Shown: positions 7,311-20,900 of the stretch, piece by piece
Layout: every line of letters begins with the position of its first letter
Numbering within the stretch: position 1 is the first letter of the stretch
Notes under the pieces: model-generated
Told to the model about the DNA's origin: nothing
Databases searched by the model: none
Seen by the model: only the letters and a program-made list of their open reading frames with translations
Source of the DNA: Amblyomma americanum
Taxonomy: Eukaryota; Arthropoda; Arachnida; Ixodida; Ixodidae
Assembly: GCF_052857255.1 (NCBI RefSeq)
Contig: NW_027526747.1
Span: forward strand, 16,034 to 80,033
Direction of reading: 5' to 3'
DNA: 64,000 nt
Program-made: the position numbers and the translations under genes

Positions 7311-8559
7311 GTCGGCTGCGCGAAAACTTGTACTCCGGCTCAAAACAACGGGATACATCGTTTTAGATCGAAACTAGCAAGATTCACGAGCATCGATTTT
7401 ACAAGTCGTCGAAGAGTAGACGAGAGAAAGGTGGAAACTTTTTCTCTCATAACTGCGCGAAAACTTGTATTCCGGCTCAAAACAACGGGATACATCGTTT
7501 TAAATCGAAACTAGCAAGATTCACGAGCATCGATTTTACAAGTCGTCGAAGAGTAGACGAGAGAGAGCTGAAAACTTTTTATCTCAGAACTGCGCAAAAA
7601 CTTGTATTCCGGCTCAAAACAACGGGATACATCGTTTTAGATCGAAACTAGCAAGATTCTCGAGCATCGATTTTACAAGTCGTCGAAGAGTACACGAGAG
7701 AAAGGTGGACACATTTTCTCTCAGATCTGCGCGAAAACTTGTATTCCGGCTCAAAACAAAGGGATACATCGTTTTAGATCGAAACTAGCAAGATTCACGA
7801 GCATCGATTTTACAAGTCGTCGAAGAGTAGACGAGAGAAAGGTGGAAACTTTTTCTCTCATAACTGCGCGAAAACTTGTATTCCGGCTCAAAACAACGGG
7901 ATACATCGTTTTAGATCGAAACTAGCAAGATTCATGAGCATCGATTTTACAAATCGTCGAAGAGTAGACGAGAGAAAGGTGGAAACTTTTTCACTCAGAA
8001 CTGCGCGAAAACTTGTATCCTGGCTCAAAACAACGGGATACATAGTTTTCGATCGAAACTAGCAAGATTCACGAGCATCGATATTACAAGTCGTCGAAGT
8101 TTAGACGAGAGAAAGGTGGAAACTTTTTCTCTCAGAACTGCGCGAAAACTTGTATTCCGGCTCAAAACAACGGGATACATCGTTTTATTTCGAAACTAGC
8201 AAGATTCACGAGCATCGATTTTACAAGTCGTCGAAGAGTAGAGGAGAGAAAGGTGGAAACTTTTTCTCTCAGAACTGCGCGAAAACTCGTATTCCGGCTC
8301 AAAACAACGGGATACGTCGTTTTAGATCGAAACTAGCAAGATTCACGAGCATCGATTTTACAAGTCGTCGAAGAGTAGACGAGAGTGCTGAAAACTTTTT
8401 ATCTCAGAACTGCGCGAAAACTTGTATTCCGGCTCAAAACAACGGGATACATCCTTTTAGATCGAAACTAGCAAGATTCTCGAGCATCGATTTTACAAGT
8501 CGTCGAAGAGTAGACGAGAGAGAGCTGAAAACTTTTTATCTCAGAACTGCGCGAAAACT

Positions 8560-9830
8560 TGTATTCTGGCTCAGAACAACGGGATATATTGTTTTAGATA
8601 GAAACTAGCAAGATTCACGAGCATCAATTTTACAAGTCGCCGAAGAGTAGACGAGAGAGAGCTGAAAACGTTTTCTCTCAGAACTGCGCAAAAACTTGTA
8701 TTCCGGCTCAAAACAATGGGATACATCGTTTTAGATCGAAACTAGCAAGATTCACGAGCATCGATTTTACATGTCGTGGAAGTGTAGACGAGAGAAAGGT
8801 GGAAACTTTTTTTCTCTCAGAACTGCGCGAAAACTTGTATTCCGGCTCAGAACAACGGGATACATTGATTTAGATCGAAACTAGCAAGATTCACGAGCAT
8901 CGATTTTACAAGTCGTCGAAGAGTAGACGAGAGAAAGGTGTAAACTTTTTCTCTCAGAACTGCGCGAAAACTTGTATTCCGGCTCAAAACAACGGAATAC
9001 ATCGTTTTAGATCGAACCTAGCAAGATTCACGAGCATGGATTTTACAAGTCGTCGAAGAGTAGACGAGAGAAAGGTGTAAACTTTTTCTCTCAGAACTGC
9101 GCGAAAACTTGTATTAAGGCTCACAACAACGGGATACATCGTTTTACATCGATACTAGCAAAATTCACGAGCATCGATTTTACAAGTCGTCGAAGAGTAG
9201 ACGAGAGAAAGGTGTAAACTTTTTCTCTCAGAACTGCGCGAAAACTTGTATTCCGGCTCCAGACAACGGGATACATCGTTTTAGAACGAAACTAGCAAGA
9301 TTCACGAGCATCGGTTTTACAAGTCGTCGAAGAGTAGACGAGAGAAAGGTGGAAACGTTATCTCTCAGAACTGCGCGAAAACTTGTATTCCGGCTCAAAA
9401 CAACGGGATTCATCGTTTTAGATCGAAACTAGCAAGATTCTCGAGCATCGATTTTACAGTAAAGTCGTCGAAGAGTAGACGAGAGAAAGCTGGAAACTTT
9501 TTCTCTCAGAACTGCGCGAAAACTTGTATTCCGGCTCAAAACAACGGGATAAATCGATTTAGATCGAAACTAGCAAGATTCACGAGCATCGATTTTACAA
9601 GTCGTCGAAGAGTAGACGAGAGAGAGCTGAAATCTTTTTCTCTCAGAACTGCGCGAAAACTTTTAATCCGGCCCAAAACAACGGGATACATCGTTTTAGA
9701 TCGAAACTAGCAAGATTCTCGAGCATCGATTTTACAAGTCGTCGAAGAGTGCACGAGAGAAAGGTGGAAACTTTTTCTCTCAGACCTGCGCGAAAACTTG
9801 TATTCCGGCTCAAAACAACGGGATACATCG
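8560..9830 (+). repeat. Higher-order block paired with about 13220-14630 (first copy)
   Basis: Variant monomers occur in the same order as at 13220-14630. Markers are gtattctggctcagaac, gtattaaggctcacaac, the acagtaaagtcg insertion and ttttaatccggccc. The offset is about 4663 bp at the left end and 4799 bp at the right end, so this copy lacks one whole monomer relative to the other. Boundaries are approximate. Confidence 0.75.
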
Positions 9831-10769
9831 TTTTAGATCGAAACTATCAAGATTCCCGAGCATCGATTTTACAAGTCGTCGAAGAGTAGACGAGAGAAAG
9901 GTGGAAACTTTTCTCTCTCAGAACTGCGCGAAAACTTGTATTTCGGCTCAGAACAACGGGATACATTGTTTTAGATCGATAATAGCAAGATTCACGAGCA
10001 TCGATTTTACAAGTCGTCGAAGAGTAGACGAGAGAAAGGTGGAAACTTTTTATCTCAGAACTGCGCGAAAACATTTAATCCAGCTCAAAACAACGGGATA
10101 CATTGTTTTAGATCGAAACTAGCAAAATTCACGAGCATCGACTTTACAAGTCGTCGAAGAGTAGACGAGAGAAAGGTGGAAACTTTTTCTATCAGAACTG
10201 CGCGAAAACTTGTATTCCGGCTCAAAACAACGGGATACATCGTTTTAGATCGAAACTAGCAAGATTCACGAGCATCGATTTCACAATTCGTCGAAGTGTA
10301 GACGAGAGAAAGGTGGAAACTTTTCTCTCAGAACTGCGCGAAAACTTGTATTCCGGCTCAGAACAACGGGATACATTGTTTTAGATCGATATTAGCAAGA
10401 TTCACGAGCATCGATTTTACAAGTCGTCGAAGAATAGACGAGAGAAAGGTGTAAACTTTTTCTCTCAGAACTGCGCGAAAACTTGTATTGCGGCTCAAAA
10501 CAACGGGATACATCGTTTTAGATCGAAACTAGCAAGATTCATGAGCATCGATTTTACAAGTCGTCGAAGAGTAGACGAGAGAAAGGTGTAAACTTTTTCT
10601 CTCAGAACTGCGCGAAAACTTGTATTCCGGCTCAAAACAACGGGATACATTGATTTAGATCGAAACTAGCAAGATTCACGAGCATCCATTTTACAAGTCG
10701 TCGAAGAGTAGACGAGAGAAAGGTGTAAACTTTTTCTCTCAGAACTGCGCGAAAACTTGTATTCCGGCT

Positions 10770-11506
10770 CAAAACAACGGGATACATCGTTTTAGATCGA
10801 AACTAGCAAGATTCACGAGCATCGATTTTACAAGTCGTCGAAGTGTAGACGAGAGAAAGGTGGAAACTTTTTTCTCTCAGAACTGCGCAAAACTTGTATT
10901 CCGGCTCCGAACAACGGGATACATTGTTTTAGATCGAAACTTTCAAGATTCACGTGCATCGTTTTACAAGTCGTCGAAGAGTAGACGAGAGAGAGCTGAA
11001 AACTTTTTATCTCAGAACTGCGCGAAAACTTGTATTCCGGCTCAGAACAACGGCATACATTGTTTTAGGTCGAAAGTAGCAAGATTCACGAGCATCGATT
11101 TTACAAGTCGTCGAAGAATAGAGTAGAGAAAGGTGTAAACTTTTTCTCTCAGAACTGGGCGAAAACTTGTACTCCGGCTCAAAACAACGAGATAAATCGT
11201 TTTAGAATGAAACTAGCAAGATTCACTAGCATCAATTTTGCAAGTCGTCTTAGAGTAGACCAGAGAAAGGTGTAAACTTTTTCTCCCAGAACTGCCCGAA
11301 AACTTGTATTCCGGCTCAAAACAACGAGATACATCGTTTTAGATCGAAACTAGCAAGATTCACGAGCATCGATTTTACAAGTCATCGAAGAGTAGACGGG
11401 AGAAAGGTGGAAACTTTTTCTCTCAGAACTGCGCGAAAACTTGTATTCCGGCTCAAAACAAGGGGATACATCGTTTTAGATCGAAACTAGCAAAATTCAC
11501 GAGCAT
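10770..11506 (+). repeat. Five-monomer block repeated at 17623-18359 and 27746-28482
   Basis: Carries unusual shared variants (gcgcaaaacttg, aacttt-aagattcacg, cgtcgaagaatagagtag, cgtcttagagtagacc) in the same order as 17623-18359, at an offset of 6853 bp. The first copy has tttcaagattcacgtgc and the second tttgaagattcacgcgc. Related versions also occur near 50569, 51801 and 59640. Confidence 0.82.
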
Positions 11507-13219
11507 CACTTTTACAAATCGTCGAAGAGTAGACGAGAGAAAGGTGGAAACTTTTTCTCTCAGAACTGCGCGAAAACTTGTTTTCCGGCTCAAAACAACG
11601 GGATAGATCGTTTTAGATCGAAACTAGCAAGATTCACGAGCATCGATTTTACAAGTCGTCGAAGAGTAGACGAGAGAGAGCTGAAAACTTTTTATCTCAG
11701 AACTGCGCGAAAACTTTTAATCCGGCTCAAAACAACGGGATACATCGTTTTAGATCAAATTTAGCAAGATTCACGAGCATCGATTTTACAAGTCGTCGAA
11801 GAGTAGACGAGAGAAAGGTGGAAACTTTTTCTCTCAGAACTGCGCGAAAACTTGTATTCCGGCTCAAAACAACGAGATACATCGTTTTAGATCGAAACTA
11901 GCAAGATTCTCGAGCATCGATTTTACAAGTCGTCGAAGAGTAGACGAGAGTAAGGTGTAAACTTTTTTTCTCAGAACTGCGCGAAAACTTGTATTCCGGG
12001 TCAAAACAACGGAATACATCGTTTTAGATCGAAACAAGCAAGATTCTCGAGCATCGATTTTAAAAGTCGTCGAAGAGTAGACGAGAGAGAGCTGAAAACG
12101 TTTTATCTCAGAACTGCGCGAAAACTTGTATTCTGGCTCAGAACAACGGGATACATTGTTTTAGATCGAAACTAGCAAGATTCACGAGCATCAATTTTAC
12201 AAGTCGTCGAAGAGTAGACGAGAGAGAGCTGAAAACTTTTTCTCTCAGAACTGCGCGAAAACTTTTAATCCGGCTCAAAACAACGGGATACATCGTTTTA
12301 GATCGAAACTAGCAAGATTCTCGAGCATCAATTTTACAAGTCGTCGAAGAGTAGACGAGAGAAAGGTGGAAACTTTTTCTCTCAGACGTGCGCGAAAACT
12401 TGTATTCCGGCTCAAAACAACGGGATACATCGTTTTAGATCGAAACTAGCTAGATTCACGAGCCTCGATTTTACAAGTCGTCGAAGAGTAGACGAGAGAG
12501 AGCTGAAAACTTTTTATCTCAGAACTGCGCGAAAACTTGTATTCCGGCTCAGAAAAACGGGATACATTGTTTTAGATCGAAACTAGCAAGATTCACGACC
12601 ATTAATTTTACAAGTCGTCGAAGAGTAGACGAGAGAGAGCTGAAAACTTTTTCTCTCAGAACTGCGCGAAAACTTGTATTCCGGCTCAAAACAACGGGAT
12701 ACATCGTTTTAGATCGAAACTAGCAAGACTCACGAGCATCGATTTTACAAGTCGTCGAAGAGTAGACGAGAGAGAGCTGAAAACTTTTTCTCTCAGAACT
12801 GCGCGAAAACTTTTAATCCGGCCCAAAACAACGGGATACATCGTTTTAGATCGAAACTAGCAAGATTCTCGAACATCGATTTTACAAGTCGTCGAAGAGT
12901 AAACGAGAGAAAGGTGGAAACTTTTTCTCTCAGAACTGCGCGAAAACTTGTATTCCGGCTCAAAACAACGAGATACATCGTTTTAGATCGAAACTAGCAA
13001 GATTCCCGAGCATCGATTTTACAAGTCGTCGAAGAGTAGACGAGAGTAAGGTGTAAACTTTTTTTCTCAGAACTGCGCGAAAACTTGTATTCCGGCTCAA
13101 AACAACGGGATACATCGTTTTAGATTGAAACTAGCAAGATTCTCGAGCATCGATTTTACAAGTCGTCGAAGAGTAGACGAGAGAGAGCTGAAAACTTTTT
13201 ATCTCAGAACTGCGCGAAA

Positions 13220-14630
13220 ACTTGTATTCTGGCTCAGAACAACGGGATACATTGTTTTAGATAGAAACTAGCAAGATTCACGAGCATCAATTTTACAAGT
13301 CGTCGAAGAGTAGACGAGAGAGAGCTGAAAACTTTTTTTCTCAGAACTGCGCAAAAACTTGTATTCCGGCTCAAAACAATGGGATACATCGTTTTAGATC
13401 GAAACTAGCAAGATTAACGAGCATCGATTTTACAAGTCGTGGAAGTGTAGACGAGAGAAAGGTGGAAACTTTTTTCTCTCAGAACTGCGCGAAAACTTGT
13501 ATTCCGGCTCAGAACAACGGGATACATTGATTTAGATCGAAACTAGCAAGATTCACGAGCATCGATTTTACAAGTCGTCGAAGAGTAGACGAGAGAAAGG
13601 TGTAAACTTTTTCTCTCAGAACTGCGCGAAAACTTGTATTCCGGCTCAAAACAACGGAATACATCGTTTTAGATCGAACCTAGCAAGATTCACGAGCATG
13701 GATTTTACAAGTCGTCGAAGAGTAGACGAGAGAAAGGTGTAAACTTTTTCTCTCAGAACTGCGCGAAAACTTGTATTAAGGCTCACAACAACGGGATACA
13801 TCGTTTTACATCGATACTAGCAAAATTCACGAGCATCGATTTTACAAGTCGTCGAAGAGTAGACGAGAGAAAGGTGTAAACTTTTTCTCTCAGAACTGCG
13901 CGAAAACTTGTATTCCGGCTCAAGACAACGGGATACATCGTTTTAGAACGAAACTAGCAAGATTCACGAGCATCGGTTTTACAAGTCGTCGAAGAGTAGC
14001 CGAGATAAAGGTGTAAACGTTTACTCTCAGAACTGCGCGAAAACTTGTATTCCGGCTCAAAACAACGGAATACATCGTTTTAGATCGAAACTAGCAAGAT
14101 TCTCGAGCATCGATTTTACAAGTCGTCGGAGAGTAGACGAGAGAAAGGTGGAAACGTTATCTCTCAGAACTGCGCGAAAACTTGTATTCCGGCTCAAAAC
14201 AACGGGATACATCGTTTTAGATCGAAACTAGCAAGATTCTCGAGCATCGATTTTACAGTAAAGTCGTCGAAGAGTAGACGAGAGAAAGCTGGAAACTTTT
14301 TCTCTCAGAACTACGCGAAAACTTGTATTCCGGCTCAAAACAACGGGATAAATCGATTTAGATTGAAACTAGCAAGATTCACGAGCATCGATTTTACAAG
14401 TCGTCGAAGAGTAGACGAGAGAGAGCTGAAATCTTTTTCTCTCAGAACTGCGCGAAAACTTTTAATCCGGCCCAAAACAACAGGATACATCGTTTTAGAT
14501 CGAAACTAGCAAGATTCTCGAGCATCGATTTTACAAGTCGTCGAAGAGTACACGAGAGAAAGGTGGAAACTTTTTCTCTCAGACCTGCGCGAAAACTTGT
14601 ATTCCGGCTCAAAACAACGGGATACATCGT
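13220..14630 (+). repeat. Higher-order block paired with about 8560-9830 (second copy)
   Basis: Same order of variant monomers as 8560-9830 plus one extra monomer, near 14000-14136, carrying gtagccgagataaagg. Boundaries are approximate. Confidence 0.75.
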
Positions 14631-14948
14631 TTTAGATCGAAACTATCAAGATTCCCGAGCATCGATTTTACAAGTCGTCGAAGAGTAGACGAGAGAAAGG
14701 TGGAAACGTTTTCTCTCAGAACTGCGCGAAAACGTGTATTCCGGCTCAAAACAACGGGATACATCGTTTTAGATCGATAATAGCAAGATTCACGAGCATC
14801 GATTTTACAAGTCGTCGAAGAGCAGACGAAAGAGAGCTGAAAACTTTTTATCTCAGAACTGCGCGAAAACTTTTATTCCGGCTCAAAACAACTGGATACA
14901 TTGTTTTAGACCGAAACTAGCAAAATTCACGAGCATCGATTTTACAAG

Positions 14949-17900
14949 TCGTCGAAGAGTAGACGAGAGAAAGGTGGAAACTTTTTCTATCAGAACTGCG
15001 CGAAAACTTGTATTTCGGCTCAAAACAACGGGATACATCGTTTTAGATCGAAACTAGCAAGATTCTCGAGCATCGATTTTACAAGTCGTCGAAGAGTAGA
15101 CGAGAGAAAGGTGGAAACTTTTTCTCTCAGAACTGCGCGAAAACTTGTATTCTGGCTCAAAACAACGGGATACATCGTTTTAGATCGAAACTAGCAAGAT
15201 TCACGAGCATCTATTTTACAAGTCGTCGAAGAGTAGACGAGAGAAAGGTGGAAACGTTTTCTCTCAGAACTGCGCGAAAACTTGCATTCCTGCTCAAAAC
15301 AACGGGATACATCGTTTTAGGTTGAAACTAGCAAGATTCACGAGCATCGATTTTACAAGTCGTCGAAGAGTAGACGAGAGAAAGGTGGAAGCTTTTTCTC
15401 CCAGAACTGCGCGAAAACTTGTATTCCGGCTCGAAACAACGGGATACATCGTTTTAGGTCGAACCTAGCATGATTCACGAGCATCGATTTTACAAGTCGT
15501 CGAAGAGTAGACGAGAGAGAGCTGAAAACTTTTTATCTCAAAACTGCGCGAAAACTTGTATTCCGGCTCGGAACAACGGGATACATTGTTTTAGATCGAA
15601 ACTAGCAAGATTCACGAGCATCGATTTTACAATTCGTCGAAGTGTAGACGAGAGAAATGTGGAAACTTTTTTCTCTCAGAACAGCGCGACAACTTGTATT
15701 CCGGCTCAGAACAACGGGATACATTGTTTTAGATCGATAATAGCAAGATTCACGAGCATCGATTTTACAAGTCGTCGAAGAGCAGACGAAAGAGAGCTGG
15801 AAACTTTTTATCTCAGAACTGCGCGAAAACATTTAATCCGGCTCAAAACAACGGGATACATTGTTTTAGATCGAAACTAGCAAAATTCACGAGCATCGAC
15901 TTTACAAGTCGTCGAAGAGTAGACGAGAGAAAGGTGGAAACTTTTTCTATCAGAACTGCGCGAAAACTTGTATTCCGGCTCAAAACAACGGGATACATCG
16001 TTTTAGATCGAAACTAGCAAGATTCACGAGCATCAATTTTACAAGTCGTCGAAGAGTAGACGAGAGACAGCTGAAAACTTTTTCGCTCAGAACTGCGCGA
16101 AAACTTTTAATCCGGCTCAAAACAACGGGATACATCGTTTTAGATCGAAACTAGCAAGATTCTCGAGCATCGATTTTACAAGTCGTCGAAGAGTAGACGA
16201 GAGAAAGGGGGAAACTTTTTCTCTCAGACCTGCGCGAAAACTTGTATTCCGGCTCAAAACAACGGGATACATCGTTTTAGATCGAAACTATCAAGATTCC
16301 CGATCATCGATTTTACAAGTCGTCGAAGAGTAGACGAGAGAAAGGTGGAAACTTTTTCTCTCAGAACTGCGCGAAAACTTGTATTCCGGCTCAAAACAAC
16401 GGGATACATCGTTTTAGATCGAAACTAGCTAGATTCACGAGCCTGGATTTTACAAGTCGTCGAAGAGTACACGAGAGAAAGTTAGAAACTTTTTCTCTCA
16501 GAACTGCGCGAAAACTTGTATTCCGGCTCAGAACAACGGGATACATCGTTTTAGATCGAAACTAGCAAGATTCTCGAGCATCGATTTTACAAGTCGTCGA
16601 AGAGTAGACGAGAGAAAGGTGGAAACTTTTTCTCTCAGACCTGCGCGAATACTTGTATTCCGGCTCAAAACAACGAGATACATCGTTTTAGAACGAAACT
16701 AGCAAGATTCTCGAGCATCGATTTTACAAGTCGTCGAAGAGTAAACGAGAGAGAGCTGAAAACTTTTTATCTCAGAACTGCGCAAAAACTTGTATTCCGG
16801 CTCAGAAAAACGGGATACATTGTTTAGATCGAAACTAGCAAGATTCACGACCATCAATTTTACAAGTCGTCGAAGAGTAGACGAGGGAGAGCTGAAAACG
16901 TTTTCTCTCAGAACTGCGCGAAAACTTGTATTCCGGCTCAAAACAACGGGATACATCGTTTTAGATCGAAACTAGCAAGATTCACGAGCATCGATTTCAC
17001 AATTCGTCGAAGTGTAGACGAGAGAAAGGTGGAAACTTTTCTCTCAGAACTGCGCGAAAACTTGTATTCCGGCTCAGAACAACGGGATACATTGTTTTAG
17101 ATCGATATTAGCAAGATTCACGAGCATCGATTTTACAAGTCGTCGAAGAGTAGACGAGAGAAAGGTGTAAACTTTTTCTCTCAGAACTGCGCGAAAACTT
17201 GTATTGCGGCTCAAAACAACGGGATACATCGTTTTAGATCGAAACTAGCAAGATTCATGAGCATCGATTTTACAAGTCGTCGAAGTGTAGATGAGAGAAA
17301 GGTGGAAACGTTTTTCTCTAGAACTGCGCGAAAACTTGTATTCCGGCTGAGAACAACGGGATACATTGATTTAGATTGAAACTAGCAAGATTCACGAGCA
17401 TCCATTTTACAAGTCGTCGAAGAGTAGACGAGAGAAAGGTGTAAACTTTTTCTCTAAGAACTGCGCGAAAACTTGTATTCCGGCTCAAAACAACGGAATG
17501 CATCGTTTTAGATCGAAACTAGCAAGATTCTCGAGCATCGATTTTAAAAGTCGTCGAAGAGTAGACGAGAGAAAGGTGGAAACTTTTTCTCTCAGAACTG
17601 CGCGAAAACTTGTATTCTGGCTCAAAACAACGGGATACATCGTTTTAGATCGAAACTAGCAAGATTCACGAGCATCGATTTTACAAGTCGTCGAAGTGTA
17701 GACGAGAGAAAGGTGGAAACTTTTTTCTCTCAGAACTGCGCAAAACTTGTATTCCGGCTCCGAACAACGGGATACATTGTTTTAGATCGAAACTTTGAAG
17801 ATTCACGCGCATCGTTTTACAAGTCGTCGAAGAGTAGACGAGAGAGAGCTGAAAACTTTTTATCTCAGAACTGCGCGAAAACTTGTATTCCGGCTCAGAA

Positions 17901-20900
17901 CAACGGCATACATTGTTTTAGGTCGAAAGTAGCAAGATTCACGAGCATCGATTTTACAAGTCGTCGAAGAATAGAGTAGAGAAAGGTGTAAACTTTTTCT
18001 CTCAGAACTGGGCGAAAACTTGTACTCCGGCTCAAAACAACGAGATAAATCGTTTTAGAATGAAACTAGCAAGATTCACTAGCATCAATTTTGCAAGTCG
18101 TCTTAGAGTAGACCAGAGAAAGGTGTAAACTTTTTCTCCCAGAACTGCCCGAAAACTTGTATTCCGGCTCAAAACAACGAGATACATCGTTTTAGATCGA
18201 AACTAGCAAGATTCACGAGCATCGATTTTACAAGTCATCGAAGAGTAGACGGGAGAAAGGTGGAAACTTTTTCTCTCAGAACTGCGCGAAAACTTGTATT
18301 CCGGCTCAAAACAAGGGGATACATCGTTTTAGATCGAAACTAGCAAAATTCACGAGCATCAATTTTACAAATCGTCGAAGAGTAGACGAGAGAAAGGTGT
18401 GAACTTTTTCTCTCAGAACTGCGAGAAAACTTGTATTCCGGCTCAAAACAACGGGATACATCGTTTTAGATTGAAACTAGCAAGATTTCTGAGCATCGGT
18501 TTTACAAGTCGTGTAAGAGTGAACGAGAGAAAGGTGGAAACTTTTTCTCTCAGAACTGCGCGAAAACTTGTATTCCGGCTCAAAACAACGGGATAGATCG
18601 TTTTAGATCGAAACTAGCAAGATTCACGAGCATCGATTTTACAAGTCGTCGAAGAGTAGACGAGAGAGAGCTGAAAACTTTTTATCTCAGAACTGCGCGA
18701 AAACTTTTAATCCGGCTCAAAACAACGGGATACATCGTTTTAGATCAAATTTAGCAAGATTCACGAGCATCGATTTTACAAGTCGTCGAAGAGTAGACGA
18801 GAGAAAGGTGGAAACTTTTTCTCTCAGAACTGCGCGAAAACTTGTATTCCGGCTCAAAACAACGAGATACATCGTTTTAGATCGAAACTAGCAAGATTCT
18901 CGAGCATCGATTTTACAAGTCGTCGAAGAGTAGACGAGAGTAAGGTGTAAACTTTTTTTCTCAGAACTGCGCGAAAACTTGTATTCCGGGTCAAAACAAC
19001 GGAATACATCGTTTTAGATCGAAACAAGCAAGATTCTCGAGCATCGATTTTACAAGTCGTCGAAGAGTAGACGAGAGAAAGGTGGAAGCTTTTTCTCTCA
19101 GAACTGCGCGAAAACTTGTATTCCGGCTCAAAACAACGGGATACATCGTTTTAGATTGAAACTAGCAAGATTCTCGAGCATCGATTTTAAAAGTCGTCGA
19201 AGAGTAGACGAGAGAGAGCTGAAAACGTTTTATCTCAGAACTGCGCGAAAACTTGTATTCTGGCTCAGAACAACGGGATACATTGTTTTAGATCGAAACT
19301 AGCAAGATTCACGAGCATCAATTTCACAAGTCGTCGAAGAGTAGACGAGAGAGAGCTGAAAACTTTTTCTCTCAGAACTGCGCGAAAACTTGTATTCCGG
19401 CTCAAAACAACGGGATACATCGTTTTAGATCGAAAATATCAAGATTCACGAGCATCAATTTTACAAGTCGTCGAAGAGTAGACGAGAGAAAGGTGTAAAC
19501 TGTTTCTCTCAGAACTGCGCGAAAACTTGTATTAAGGCTCACAACAACGGGATACATCGTTTTACATCGAAACTAGCAAAATTCACGAGCATCAATTTTA
19601 CAAATCGTCGAAGAGTAGACGAGAGAAACGTGTGAACTTTTTCTCTCAGAACTGCGCGAAAACTTGTATTCCGGCTCAAAACAACGGGATACATCGTTTT
19701 AGATTGAAACTAGCAAGATTTCTGAGCATCGGTTTTACAAGTCGTGTAAGAGTGAACGAGAGAAAGGTGGAAACTTTTTCTCTCAGAACTGCGCGAAAAC
19801 TTGTATTCCGGCTCAAAACAACGGGATAGATCGTTTTAGATCGAAACTAGCAAGATTCACGAGCATCGATTTTACAAGTCGTCGAAGAGTAGACGAGAGA
19901 GAGCTGAAAACTTTTTATCTCAGAACTGCGCGAAAACTTTTAATCCGGCTCAAAACAACGGGATACATCGTTTTAGATCAAAATTAGCAAGATTCACGAG
20001 CATCGATTTTACAAGTCGTCGAAGAGTAGACGAGAGAAAGGTGGAAGCTTTTTCTCTCAGAACTGCGCGAAAACTTGTATTCCGGCTCAAAACAACGGGA
20101 TACATCGTTTTAGATTGAAACTAGCAAGATTCTCGAGCATCGATTTTAAAAGTCGTCGAAGAGTAGACGAGAGAGAGCTGAAAACGTTTTATCTCAGAAC
20201 TGCGCGAAAACTTGTATTCTGGCTCAGAACAACGGGATACATTGTTTTAGATCGAAACTAGCAAGATTCACGAGCATCAATTTTACAAGTCGTCGAAGAG
20301 TAGACGAGAGAGAGCTGAAAACTTTTTCTCTCAGAACTGCGCGAAAACTTGTATTCCGGCTGAAAACAATGGGATACATCGTTTTAGATCGAAACTAGCA
20401 AGATTCACGAGCATCGATTTTACAAGTCGTCGAAGTGTAGACGCGAGAAATGTGGAAACTTTTTTCTCTCAGAACTGCGCGAAAACTTGTATTCCGGCTC
20501 AAAACAACGGGATACATCGTTTTAGATCGAAACTATCAAGATTCACGAGCATCAATTTTACAAGTCGTCGAAGAGTAGACGAGAGAAAGGTGTAAACTTT
20601 TTCTCTCAGAACTGCGCGAAAACTTGTATTAAGGCTCACAACAACGGGATACATCGTTTTACATCGAAACTAGCAAAATTCACGAGCATCGATTTTACAA
20701 GTCGTCGAAGAGTAGACGAGAGAAAGGTGTAAACTTTTTCTCTCAGAACTGCGCGAAAACTTGTATTCCGGCTCAAAACAACGGGATACATCGTTTTAGA
20801 ACGAAACTAGCAAGATTCACGAGCATCGATTTTACAAGTCGTCGAAGAGTAGTCGAGAGAAAGGTGTAAACTTTTTCTCTCAGAACTGCGCGAAAACTTG

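Larger units (their letters stand above)
2827..7315 (-). mobile_element. Full-length CR1/jockey-like non-LTR retrotransposon
   Basis: A single 4.5-kb insertion interrupts the satellite. On the minus strand it reads 5' UTR, ORF1 (coiled coil plus RRM), ORF2 (APE endonuclease plus reverse transcriptase), 3' UTR and poly(A). Both frames are free of internal stops and frameshifts, and the key catalytic residues of the endonuclease and RT are present, so the copy looks young and possibly competent. There are no LTRs, integrase or protease. Assignment to the CR1/jockey branch rests on the EN and RT motif style (SDH, GVPQGSVLGP, FADD). An L1-type ORF1 with a 2A leader and a plain poly(A) tail is a mixed set of traits, so the exact clade is left open. 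The left boundary lies inside a T-run shared with the satellite, and the right boundary is uncertain by a few bases because ctgcgcg could belong to either side. Confidence 0.95.
6906..7315 (-). promoter_or_regulatory. 5' UTR and presumed internal promoter region of the retrotransposon
   Basis: About 410 bases upstream of the ORF1 AUG. It is distinctly richer in G+C than the satellite, especially 7040-7260. It carries a 48-bp direct repeat and two inverted repeats (listed separately). The minus-strand frame continuous with ORF1 is open from about 7217 to the TGA at 6912-6914 but has no AUG, so I do not call it a gene. Full-length non-LTR elements carry internal promoters here; I cannot identify a specific initiator or downstream element. 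The extreme 5' end has a tandem 10-mer, gtcggctgca then gtcggctgcg (7301-7320 on plus), at the satellite junction. Confidence 0.65.

Noticed and set aside
7094..7514. Plus-strand frames running from the element's 5' UTR into the satellite
   Set aside because: They straddle the insertion junction, have no recognisable domain, and consist partly of satellite translation.
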